From assembly GCF_004127445.1 (NCBI RefSeq), contig NZ_QEXM01000043.1:62001-126000 (forward strand): a stretch of 64,000 bases of DNA, written 5' to 3'. Positions 23,330 through 30,651 of this stretch are shown in pieces. Each line of letters starts with the position of its first letter. Position 1 is the stretch's first letter. Under the pieces are notes generated by a model. The model had not been told where the DNA came from and made no database searches. It saw only the letters and a program-made list of their open reading frames with translations. The stretch is from Streptomyces alfalfae (GTDB taxonomy: Bacteria; Actinomycetota; Actinomycetes; Streptomycetales; Streptomycetaceae). The translations under genes were made by a program, and so were the position numbers.

Positions 23330-24274
23330 TCAGCGCGGCATGCGGCCCGTGCGCTTCAGCTCGTCGTGGACCGCCCACGCGTTTGCGACCGGCCCCACGT
23401 GGCCGAGCTTGTCGGGGTTGATGACCATGCGGATCGCCTGGACCCGGCCCTCGGCGACGTCGAGCGCCCACGTGTGCAGGACCCTGCCGTCCCGGTCGCG
23501 GAAGACCGCGCCCGGCTGGCCGTTGACCTCCCGCGGCGCGAAGGTGATGTCGATTCCGGCCATCCGGGGCATGACGGCGCCGAGCAGCCGCGCCACGTTG
23601 TCCGCCCCCATGACGGCCCTGGCGAGCTGCGGCGCCTTGCCGCCGCCGTCGCCGACCAGCGACACGTCGGCGGCGAGCAGGTCCCGCAGGCCGCCGACGT
23701 CGCCCTCGCGCAGGGCGTCGAAGAACCGCGCCGACAGCGCGTCCCGCTCCTCGCGGTCCGCCGCGAAGCGGGGGCGGCCGGCCCGCATGTGCCCCCGCGC
23801 CCGCACCAGGAGCTGCCGGCACGCCGGTTCCGAGCGCCCCACCGCGGCGGCCACCTCGTCGAAGCCGAAGCCGAACACCTCCCGCAGCACGAACACCGCC
23901 CGCTCCAGCGGGCTGAGGCGTTCGAGGAGCAGCAGGGCCGCCATGGAGACGGAGTCGGCCAGCTCCGCCGAGCGCGCCGGGTCCTCGTAGGGGTCGTCGA
24001 GCAGCGGTTCGGGGAACCAGGGGCCCACGTACCGCTCGCGCCGTGCCCGTGCGGAGCGCAACACGTCGATCGAGACGCGGGTCACCGCCGCCGAGAGGAA
24101 CGCCTTGGGTGAGTCCGGCCGGGTCGGCGAGGCGTCGAAGCGCAGCCAGGTCTCCTGCACCGCGTCCTCCGCCTCGCCCACGCTGCCGAGAATCCGGTAC
24201 GCGATGGAGAAGAGCAGCGGCCGCAGCTCCTCGAACTCGTCGACCTTGTCCACTTCCGCATCCCTCTCTCCCAT
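23330..24274 (-). CDS. ECF41-family RNA polymerase sigma factor (SigJ-like)
   Basis: 314 residues. Region 2 (LLFSIAYRILGSVGEAEDAVQETWLRF) and region 4 (LSPLERAVFVLREVFGFGFDEVAAAVGRSEPACRQLLVRAR) are followed by a SnoaL-like C-terminal extension (~125 residues) containing the INPDKL motif diagnostic of ECF41. In this group the extension replaces an anti-sigma factor and modulates activity, and the sigma factor drives the promoter of a neighbouring carboxymuconolactone decarboxylase, oxidoreductase or epimerase gene. Here it is the second gene after such an AhpD-like gene (39-bp gap), behind an ECF41 consensus promoter. Confidence 0.92.
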   Translation of the reverse strand: MGERDAEVDKVDEFEELRPLLFSIAYRILGSVGEAEDAVQETWLRFDASPTRPDSPKAFLSAAVTRVSIDVLRSARARRERYVGPWFPEPLLDDPYEDPARSAELADSVSMAALLLLERLSPLERAVFVLREVFGFGFDEVAAAVGRSEPACRQLLVRARGHMRAGRPRFAADREERDALSARFFDALREGDVGGLRDLLAADVSLVGDGGGKAPQLARAVMGADNVARLLGAVMPRMAGIDITFAPREVNGQPGAVFRDRDGRVLHTWALDVAEGRVQAIRMVINPDKLGHVGPVANAWAVHDELKRTGRMPR

Positions 24275-24313
24275 GGCCCCGGAGGCGTGTGCCGCGCCGT
24301 GCGGACACGTGGT

Positions 24314-24790
24314 TCAGTGCCCCTGTCCGGGTTCGTAGGCGCCGGTGGCCGGCTGCTGGGTGATGATGTTCAGCCGGTTCACCATGTTCATGAAGGAGAC
24401 CATGAACACCAGGGCGGTGAGCTGGTCCTCGTCGTAGTGCTTGGCGGCGTTGGCCCACACCGTGTCGCTGACGCCGGTGGCGGCGTCCGCGACCCGGGTC
24501 CCCTCCTCGGCCAGCTCCAGCGCGGCGCGCTCGGCCTCGGTGAAGACCGTGGCCTCCCGCCACACCGACACCAGGTGCAGCCGCACCGAGGTCTCGCCGG
24601 CCGCCGCCGCGTTCTTGGTGTGCATGTCGAGGCAGACCGCGCAGCCGTTGATCTGGCTGACGCGCAGCGCCACCAGCTCCTGGGTGGCCCGCGGCAGCGT
24701 CGACTCCTGGAGGGTCTTCCCCGCCGACATCAGGTGCTTGATGGCCTTGCCCGCGGCCGGGTTCGTGACGTAGTCGAGTCGCGCTTCCAT
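24314..24790 (-). CDS. carboxymuconolactone decarboxylase/AhpD-like protein
   Basis: 158 residues. All-helical AhpD-like fold with the redox motif NGCAVCLDMHTKNAAAAGE (C-x2-C then His), and RATQELVALRVSQ before it; the C-terminus DQLTALVFMVSFMNMVNRLNI is the second conserved helix. Proteins of this type have peroxidase-reductase-like disulfide chemistry. It is the expected COE partner of the ECF41 sigma factor encoded next, and its upstream region carries the ECF41 promoter sequence. Probable role is a redox or alkyl-hydroperoxide stress response (inference). Confidence 0.92.
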   Translation of the reverse strand: MEARLDYVTNPAAGKAIKHLMSAGKTLQESTLPRATQELVALRVSQINGCAVCLDMHTKNAAAAGETSVRLHLVSVWREATVFTEAERAALELAEEGTRVADAATGVSDTVWANAAKHYDEDQLTALVFMVSFMNMVNRLNIITQQPATGAYEPGQGH

Positions 24791-24830
24791 GGGGTTCTCC
24801 TCCGTGGTCGTCTGGCCTTACGACCCCTGA

Positions 24831-24857
24831 GACGAGACAGCCCCCACCCCTGTGACA
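24831..24857 (-). promoter_or_regulatory. ECF41 promoter for AhpD-like gene and sigma factor
   Basis: On the minus strand TGTCACA (24857-24851), exactly 16 nt, then CGTC (24834-24831), 40 bp upstream of the AhpD-like start. This equals the published ECF41 consensus TGTCACA-N16-CGTC at every defined base. Confidence 0.88.
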
Positions 24858-24893
24858 CGGGCGGATGTGACCTGCGTCGCACCCTGCCGCGGA

Positions 24894-25826
24894 TCAGCGC
24901 GCCCCGTAGACCGGCCCCGGCGTCCCGGCGTCCGCGAGGAGCGCCCGCGCCGTCTCGCCCGCCTCGGCCGGGGTCCACCGGGCGCCCTTGTCGGCGGTCG
25001 GTCCCGCGCGCCAGCCCTCCATGACGGTGATGCGGCCGGCCTCGGCCTCGAAGACCCGTCCGGTGACGTCCGCGGAGGCGGTGGAGCAGAGCCACACGAC
25101 GAGCGGCGACACGTTCTCCGGCGCCATCGCGTCGAAGCCGCCGTCGCCGGGCGCGGCCATGGTGTCGGCGAAGGTGCGCTCGGTCATGCGCGTGCGGGCG
25201 GCGGGGGCGATGGCGTTGACGCGCACTCCGTAGGCGGCGAGTTCGACGGCGGCCACCAGGGTCAGGCCCAGTATCCCGGCCTTGGCCGCGCTGTAGTTGC
25301 CCTGGCCGACGCTGCCGAGCAGGCCCGCTCCCGAGCTGGTGTTGACCACGCACGCGTGCGGCACGCGCCCGGCCTTGGCCTCGGCCCGCCAGTGCGCGGC
25401 CGCGTGCTTGAGGGGGAGGAAGTGGCCCGTGAGGTGGACGCGCAGCACGGCGTCCCAGTCGTCCTGGTCGAGATTGACCAGCATCCGGTCGCGCAGGAAC
25501 CCGGCGTTGTTGACGAGCGCGTCGAGGCGGCCGTACGTGTCCAGGGCCGTCGCCACCAGCGAGGCCGCGCCCTCGGACGTGGCGATGTCACCGCCGTGCG
25601 CGACCGCTTCGCCGCCGGCCGCGCGGATCTCGTCGACGACGGCGTACGCGGGGTTCCCGGCCCCCGCCCCGCCGTCGGGCGCGCCCGAGCCGTCGGCCCG
25701 TACGCCGAGGTCGTTGACGACGACACGGGCGCCCTCGGCGGCGTGGGCGAGCGCGTGCGCGCGGCCGAGGCCACGCCCCGCGCCGGTGACGGCCACGACG
25801 CGGCCCGCGCAGATTCCTGACGTCAT
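24894..25826 (-). CDS. SDR-family dehydrogenase of the HIP steroid cluster
   Basis: 310 residues. Classical short-chain dehydrogenase: VVAVTGAGRGLGRAHALAHA (TGxxxGxG), NNAG (DALVNNAGFLRDRM), catalytic Ser in VNTSSGAGLLG and YSAAK (GNYSAAKAGI). The long NDLGVRADGSGAPDGGAG insert is typical of the multifunctional-enzyme-2/HSD17B4-like SDRs seen in acyl-CoA and steroid degradation. It overlaps the second SDR gene by four bases, in the same order as Rv3549c-Rv3548c beside echA20 in mycobacteria. Expected substrate is a CoA-thioester of the steroid C/D-ring remnant; the exact step is not assigned from sequence. Confidence 0.88.
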   Translation of the reverse strand: MTSGICAGRVVAVTGAGRGLGRAHALAHAAEGARVVVNDLGVRADGSGAPDGGAGAGNPAYAVVDEIRAAGGEAVAHGGDIATSEGAASLVATALDTYGRLDALVNNAGFLRDRMLVNLDQDDWDAVLRVHLTGHFLPLKHAAAHWRAEAKAGRVPHACVVNTSSGAGLLGSVGQGNYSAAKAGILGLTLVAAVELAAYGVRVNAIAPAARTRMTERTFADTMAAPGDGGFDAMAPENVSPLVVWLCSTASADVTGRVFEAEAGRITVMEGWRAGPTADKGARWTPAEAGETARALLADAGTPGPVYGAR

Positions 25827-26611
25827 GACGCAGTTCCTCCGTACGTCGGGTGGTCCGCGGAAGCCGCGGCGAGGAACGCGGGGCGCTCACCGCCGCCGTG
25901 CAGGTGGAGCGAGGCGCCGCTGATGTACCCGGCGCGGCCGGAGGCGAGGAAGACGCAGGCGTCGCCGACGTCGGAGGGCTCGGCGAGGCGGCCGAGCGGC
26001 ACGGTGCGGGCGACCCGCGCGACGCCCGCCTCGTCGCCGTAGTGGACGTGGGCGCTCTCGGTGCGGGCGAGGCCGAGCACGACCGTGTTGACGCGCACGG
26101 CAGGGGCCCATTCGACCGCCATGGTCCGCGCGAGGTTGTCCAGACCGGCCTTCGCCGCGCCGTAGGCCGCGGTGCCGGGCGAGGGACGGGTGCCGCTGAC
26201 ACTGCCGATCATCGTGATGCTGCCGCCGGTGTCCTGGGCGCGCATCACCTCGTACGCCGCGAGGGAGGCGTGGAGCGGGGCGAGCAGGTTCAGTTCGACG
26301 ATCTTGGCCTGGCGGACGGGGTCGGCGCCGGCGAGCGGTGCGTGGGGCGTGCCGCCCGCGTTGTTCACGAGGGCGTCCAGCGAGCCGTGGTCGGCGGCGA
26401 CCCGGGCGAGGAAGGCCGGGACGGCCGCCGCGTCGCGCACGTCCAGTGGGCGGAATTCGGCGGTGGCGCCCGCCGCCTCGACCGGCCGCTCGGGCGCCCT
26501 GCGGGCGCAGACGACGACGCGGGCGCCGGCCGCGAGGAAACTCCGGGCGATTCCGGCGCCGACGCCGCGGGTGCCGCCGGTGACGACGACCACCTGTCGG
26601 GTGTCAGTCAT
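25823..26611 (-). CDS. second SDR-family dehydrogenase of the HIP cluster
   Basis: 262 residues from ATG at 26611 (AAAGG about 8 nt upstream). Motifs: VVVVTGGTRGVGAGIARSF, NNAG (ALVNNAGGTPHAP), the Ser region SITMIGSVSGTRPSPG and Tyr-x3-Lys in AAYGAAKAGL. First gene of a two-gene leftward operon starting opposite echA20; the KstR2-like box at 26631-26644 is only ~20 bp upstream of its start, so it should be repressed by KstR2. Orthology to the Rv3549c position is inferred from gene order. Confidence 0.88.
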   Translation of the reverse strand: MTDTRQVVVVTGGTRGVGAGIARSFLAAGARVVVCARRAPERPVEAAGATAEFRPLDVRDAAAVPAFLARVAADHGSLDALVNNAGGTPHAPLAGADPVRQAKIVELNLLAPLHASLAAYEVMRAQDTGGSITMIGSVSGTRPSPGTAAYGAAKAGLDNLARTMAVEWAPAVRVNTVVLGLARTESAHVHYGDEAGVARVARTVPLGRLAEPSDVGDACVFLASGRAGYISGASLHLHGGGERPAFLAAASADHPTYGGTAS

Positions 26612-26630
26612 CGCTGCTACCTTTCCGACT

Positions 26631-26644
26631 AACAAATGTTTGGT
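26631..26644. promoter_or_regulatory. KstR2-like operator between SDR and echA20
   Basis: AACAAATGTTTGGT fits the mycobacterial KstR2 consensus AnCAAGnnCTTGnT at 8 of 10 defined bases; the two differences are symmetrical (G to A, C to T). It sits centrally in the 68-bp divergent intergenic region, 20 bp from one start and 36 bp from the other. Confidence 0.75.
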
Positions 26645-26679
26645 TGAAGGCGCGTGGGTGAAAGGTAGCGGATCCTCTG

Positions 26680-27435
26680 ATGTCTGTCTCCACCTCCGTC
26701 CCCGACGAGGGCGTGACCGTCGTGACGGTCGACCACCCTCCCGTCAACGCCCTGCCCGTGCGCGGCTGGTTCGCCCTGGCGGACGCCGTGCGCGCCGCCG
26801 GGCGCGACCCCGCCACGCGCTGCGTCGTGCTGGCCGCCGAGGGGCGGGGGTTCAGCGCGGGCGTGGACCTCAAGGAGTTGCAGCGCGACAGCGGCCACGC
26901 GGCGCTGATCGGCGCCAACCGCGGCTGCTCCGCCGCCTTCTCGGCGGTGTACGCGTGCGAGGTGCCCGTCGTCGCCGCCGTGCAGGGCTTCTGCCTGGGC
27001 GGCGGCATCGGCCTCGTGGGGAACGCGGACGCGATCGTGGCCAGCGAGGACGCCACCTTCGGCCTGCCCGAGCTGGACCGGGGAGCGCTTGGCGCGGCCA
27101 CCCACCTGGCCCGCCTCGTCCCGCAGCACCTGATGCGCGCCCTGTACTACACCGCGCGCACCGCGACCGCCGCCGAACTGCACGCGCACGGTTCCGTCTG
27201 GCGGGTCGTCGGGCGCGCCGGGCTGCGCGAGGCCGCGCTCGGCCTGGCCCGCGAGATCGCCCGCAAGGACGGCACGTTGCTGCGCTTCGCGAAGGCCGCG
27301 ATCAACGGCATCGACCCGGTCGACGTGCACCGCAGCTACCGCTTCGAGCAGGGCTTCACCTTCGAGGCGAACCTCAGCGGCCTGGCCGACCGCATCCGCG
27401 ACGACTTCGGCACGCGAGGGGAAGGCGGGGCATGA
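26680..27435 (+). CDS. echA20: enoyl-CoA hydratase/isomerase EchA20-like
   Basis: 251 residues, crotonase fold: VTVDHPPVNALP, the oxyanion-hole segment GRGFSAGVDLKEL, and VAAVQGFCLGGGIGLVGNADAIVA with FGLPELDRGALG. In mycobacteria EchA20 hydrolyses a ring of a CoA-activated HIP intermediate. The gene heads a four-gene operon with ipdA, ipdB and ipdC, each pair overlapping by four bases (ATGA or GTGA). Control by the KstR2-like box 36 bp upstream is expected. Name is based on family plus exact gene order with Rv3550-Rv3553; not tested by alignment. Confidence 0.85.
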   Translation: MSVSTSVPDEGVTVVTVDHPPVNALPVRGWFALADAVRAAGRDPATRCVVLAAEGRGFSAGVDLKELQRDSGHAALIGANRGCSAAFSAVYACEVPVVAAVQGFCLGGGIGLVGNADAIVASEDATFGLPELDRGALGAATHLARLVPQHLMRALYYTARTATAAELHAHGSVWRVVGRAGLREAALGLAREIARKDGTLLRFAKAAINGIDPVDVHRSYRFEQGFTFEANLSGLADRIRDDFGTRGEGGA

Positions 27436-28343
27436 GCGACCACGGGACGACGGGGGCGGCCGGCGCGGGCGTGCCGGCCCGTGCGGGCAAGGTCATGACG
27501 CCCGAGGAGGTCGTGGGGCGCCTGGCGAGCGGGATGACCCTCGGCATCGGCGGCTGGGGCTCGCGCCGCAAGCCGATGGCCCTGGTGCGGGCCCTGCTGC
27601 GGTCCGACGTCACGGACCTGACCGTCGTGTCGTACGGCGGCCCGGACGTCGGCCTGCTCGCCGCCGCGGGCCGCATCCGCAGACTCGTCACGGCCTTCAC
27701 CACCCTCGACTCCATCCCCCTGGAGCCGCATTTCCGGGCGGCACGCGAGCGTGGCGCCTTCCCGCTCGTCGAGCTGGACGAGGCGATGTTCCTGCAGGGC
27801 CTCACCGCGGGCGCCCAGCGCCTGCCGTTCCTGCCCACCCGCGCGGGCCTCGGCTCCGACGTCCTGCGCGTCAACCCCGGCCTGCGCACGGTCACTTCTC
27901 CCTACGAGGACGGGGAGGAGCTGGTGGCGGTGCCCGCCCTGCGGCTGGACGCGGCCCTGGTGCACCTGAACCGCGCCGACCGCTTCGGCAACGGCCAGTA
28001 CCTCGGCCCCGACCCGTACGTCGACGACCTGTTCTGCGAGGCCGCCGACACCGCGTACGTGTCGTGCGAGCGGATCGTGGGCTCCGCCGAGCTGACCGCG
28101 CACGCGGCGCCGCAGACACTGCTGGTCTCCCGGCACTCGGTGACCGGCGTGACGGAGACGCCCGGGGGCGCACACTTCACCTCGTGCGCGCCCGACTACG
28201 GCCGGGACGAACCCTTCCAGCGTGCCTACGCCGCCGCGGCGGCCGAACCCGACGGCTGGCGGGCCTTCCACGACCGCTTCCTCTCCGGCGCCGAGCGGGA
28301 CTACCACCTGGCCGTCCGGACATGGCACAAGGAGCAGCGATGA
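27432..28343 (+). CDS. ipdA: IpdA-like CoA-transferase-fold hydrolase, alpha subunit
   Basis: 303 residues. Class I CoA-transferase alpha-type fold (KVMTPEEVVGRLASGMTLGIGGWGSRRKPMALV, GGPDVGLLAAAGRI, PYEDGEELVAVPALRLDAAL, HLNRADRFGNGQY). IpdA pairs with IpdB to form a heteromeric ring-opening hydrolase acting on COCHEA-CoA in late steroid C/D-ring degradation, not a true CoA transfer. Overlaps echA20 and ipdB by four bases each, consistent with stoichiometric subunit synthesis. Start at ATG 27432, chosen by the overlap. Confidence 0.88.
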   Translation: MSDHGTTGAAGAGVPARAGKVMTPEEVVGRLASGMTLGIGGWGSRRKPMALVRALLRSDVTDLTVVSYGGPDVGLLAAAGRIRRLVTAFTTLDSIPLEPHFRAARERGAFPLVELDEAMFLQGLTAGAQRLPFLPTRAGLGSDVLRVNPGLRTVTSPYEDGEELVAVPALRLDAALVHLNRADRFGNGQYLGPDPYVDDLFCEAADTAYVSCERIVGSAELTAHAAPQTLLVSRHSVTGVTETPGGAHFTSCAPDYGRDEPFQRAYAAAAAEPDGWRAFHDRFLSGAERDYHLAVRTWHKEQR

Positions 28344-29119
28344 CGCGCACCGGCCCGACGGACGAGCGGACGACGACCCGCGCGGAGTACTGCGTGATCG
28401 CCTGCGCCGAGGCCTGGCGTGGCGACGGCGAGATCCTCGCCTCCCCCATGGGCACGGTCCCCTCGGTCGCCGCCCGCCTCGCCAGGCTGACCTTCTCCCC
28501 CGAGCTGCTGCTCACGGACGGCGAGGCCCTGCTCATCGGTGACGTCCCCGCCATCGGCGCCGCCTCGGCCGTGACCGAGGGCTGGCTGCCGTACCGCAGG
28601 CATCTGACGATGGTGTCGGGCGGCCGGCGGCACGTGATGATGGGCGCGAGCCAGATCGACCGCTTCGGCAACCAGAACATCTCCTGCATCGGCGACTGGG
28701 AGCGGCCCGCGCGGCAGTTGCTCGGGGTGCGCGGGGCCCCGGCCAACACGGTCAACAACCCGGTGAGCTACTGGATACCGAAGCACTCGCCCCGCGTCTT
28801 CGTGCCGAAGGTCGACATGATCAGCGGCGTGGGATACGACAGCGCCGCCGCCGCCGGGCCCGCCGCCTCCCGCTTCCACGAACTGCGGCGCGTCGTCTCC
28901 GACCTCGGCGTCTTCGACTTCGCCACGCCGGACCACTCCCTGCGGGTCGTCTCCCTGCATCCGGGGGTGACGCCCGGCCGGGTGCGCGAGGCCACCGGAT
29001 TCGCCCTGGCCGTGCCCGACGACGTGCCGTGCACCCGCGAGCCGACCGCCGAGGAGCTGCGGCTCATCCGCGACGTGGTGGACCCGCGGGGGCTGCGCGA
29101 GCGCGAGGTGCGGGCGTGA
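28340..29119 (+). CDS. ipdB: IpdB-like CoA-transferase-fold hydrolase, beta subunit
   Basis: 259 residues. Beta-type subunit features: YCVIACAEAWRGDGEILASPMGTVPSVAARLA, SFSPELLLTDGEALLIG-like segment, YRRHLTMVSGGRRHVMMGASQIDRFGNQNIS, and PKHSPRVFVPKVDMISGVG. Expected to assemble with the upstream IpdA. ATG overlaps the ipdA stop; its own stop overlaps ipdC (GTGA). Confidence 0.88.
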   Translation: MTRTGPTDERTTTRAEYCVIACAEAWRGDGEILASPMGTVPSVAARLARLTFSPELLLTDGEALLIGDVPAIGAASAVTEGWLPYRRHLTMVSGGRRHVMMGASQIDRFGNQNISCIGDWERPARQLLGVRGAPANTVNNPVSYWIPKHSPRVFVPKVDMISGVGYDSAAAAGPAASRFHELRRVVSDLGVFDFATPDHSLRVVSLHPGVTPGRVREATGFALAVPDDVPCTREPTAEELRLIRDVVDPRGLREREVRA

Positions 29120-30222
29120 CGGCGGCCCCGCCCGTCATCGAGACGCCGCTGACCCGGCTCGTCGGAGTGCGGCATCCCCTCGTGCAGACCGGCATGGGCT
29201 GGGTGGCGGGGCCGCGCCTGGTCTCGGCCGCCGCCGAGGCGGGGGCGCTCGGCATCCTCGCCTCCGCGACCATGTCCGTCGAGCGGCTGCGCGCGGCGGT
29301 GCGGGAGGTGAAGTCCCGTACGGACGCGCCCTTCGGGGTCAATCTGCGGGCCGACGCGGGAGACGCGCGGGAGCGGGTCGGGGTGATCGTGGAGGAGGGA
29401 GTGCGGGTCGCGTCCTTCGCGCTCGCGCCGTCCAGGGAGCTGATCGCCGAGCTGAAGGACGCCGGGGTGGTGGTGGTTACCTCGGTCGGCGCGCGACGCC
29501 ACGCCGAGAAGGTCGCGGCGTGGGGCGCGGACGCGGTGATCGTGCAGGGCGGCGAGGGCGGCGGCCACACCGGCGAGGTCGCCACGACGGTACTGCTGCC
29601 GCAGGTGGCCGACGCGGTGGACATACCGGTGGTCGCGGCGGGCGGGTTCCACGACGGCCGCGGCCTGGTCGCCGCGCTCGCCTTCGGGGCGGCGGGGGTG
29701 GCCATGGGCACGCGTTTCCTGCTCACGGCGGAGTCGACGGTGCCGGACGCGGTCAAGGCCCGCTATCTGGCGGCCTCCGTCAAGGACGTCACGGTCACCA
29801 CGCGCGTGGACGGCCTCCCGCACCGCATGCTGCGGACGGAGTTCGTGGCGGCCCTGGAGAAGTCGGGCAGGGCCGCGTCGCTGATACGCGCGGTGCGCCA
29901 CGCGGCGGCCTTCCGCGAGGCCTCGGGCATGAGCTGGTCCCGGATGGTCCGCGACGGCCTGGCGATGCGGCACGGCAGGGAGCTGACGTGGAGCCAGGTG
30001 CTGCTCGCGGCCAACACCCCGATGATGCTCAGGTCCGCGATGGTGGACGGCCGCCCCGACCTCGGGGTGATGGCGTCGGGCCAGGTGGCGGGGGTCATCG
30101 ACGACGTCCCGTCCTGCGCGGAGCTGGTGGGGAGGGTGATGCGGGAGGCGTACGAGGTCCTGGGGAGGCTGCGCGCGGGAGCCGAGGACCGACCCCGCAC
30201 CGACGCCTCGGACCGGCCTTGA
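29116..30222 (+). CDS. ipdC: IpdC-like FMN-dependent reductase (nitronate monooxygenase family)
   Basis: 368 residues, GTG start. A TIM-barrel of the 2-nitropropane dioxygenase group: TRLVGVRHPLVQTGMGWVAG, APFGVNLRADAG, VVVVTSVGARRHAEKVAAWG, the FMN phosphate-binding VQGGEGGGHTGE, and IPVVAAGGFHDGRGLVAALAFGAAGVAMGTRFL. IpdC in mycobacteria is a flavin reductase required for HIP degradation. Last gene of the echA20-ipdABC operon. The stop is immediately followed by the GC-rich tandem-repeat array rather than by a clear terminator. Confidence 0.88.
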   Translation: MTAAPPVIETPLTRLVGVRHPLVQTGMGWVAGPRLVSAAAEAGALGILASATMSVERLRAAVREVKSRTDAPFGVNLRADAGDARERVGVIVEEGVRVASFALAPSRELIAELKDAGVVVVTSVGARRHAEKVAAWGADAVIVQGGEGGGHTGEVATTVLLPQVADAVDIPVVAAGGFHDGRGLVAALAFGAAGVAMGTRFLLTAESTVPDAVKARYLAASVKDVTVTTRVDGLPHRMLRTEFVAALEKSGRAASLIRAVRHAAAFREASGMSWSRMVRDGLAMRHGRELTWSQVLLAANTPMMLRSAMVDGRPDLGVMASGQVAGVIDDVPSCAELVGRVMREAYEVLGRLRAGAEDRPRTDASDRP

Positions 30223-30230
30223 CCGTGGCC

Positions 30231-30600
30231 TCGGACCGGCCTTGGCCCCGGCCTCGCACCGCCCGACCGTAGCCTCGCACCGCCCGGACCGGGGCCTCGG
30301 ACCGGCCTTGATCCCGGCCTCGGAACTGGGGCCTCGGACCGGCCTTGGCCCCGGCCTCGCACCGCCCGACCGTAGCCTCGCACCGCCCGGACCGGGGCCT
30401 GGGACCGGCCTTGACCCCGGCCTCGGAACTGGGGCCTCGGACGGGCCTTGGCCCCGGCCTCGGACCGGCCTTGACCGTGGCCTCGGACCGGCCTCGGCCC
30501 CGGCCTCGAAACCGGCACCTCGGACGAGGCTTGACCGTGGCCTCGGACCGCCCGACCGGGCCGAGCCCGCGACCGACCGTGGCCTCGCCCCGAGCCGGGC
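30231..30600. repeat. GC-rich tandem repeat array, 103-bp unit
   Basis: A 103-bp unit occurs twice in direct tandem (30231-30333 and 30334-30436) with about three mismatches, followed by degenerate partial copies to about 30600. The unit is itself built from shorter motifs of the type GGCCTCGGACCGGCCTT. It fills the 429-bp gap between the convergent ipdC and ATPase genes. Every frame translates to low-complexity Arg/Pro/Gly sequence, and no gene is supported. Confidence 0.85.
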
Positions 30601-30651
30601 GGCCCGGCGGCGAAAGGCGCGATCGCGTCAGCGGCGCCCCGCCCGCGGCCG

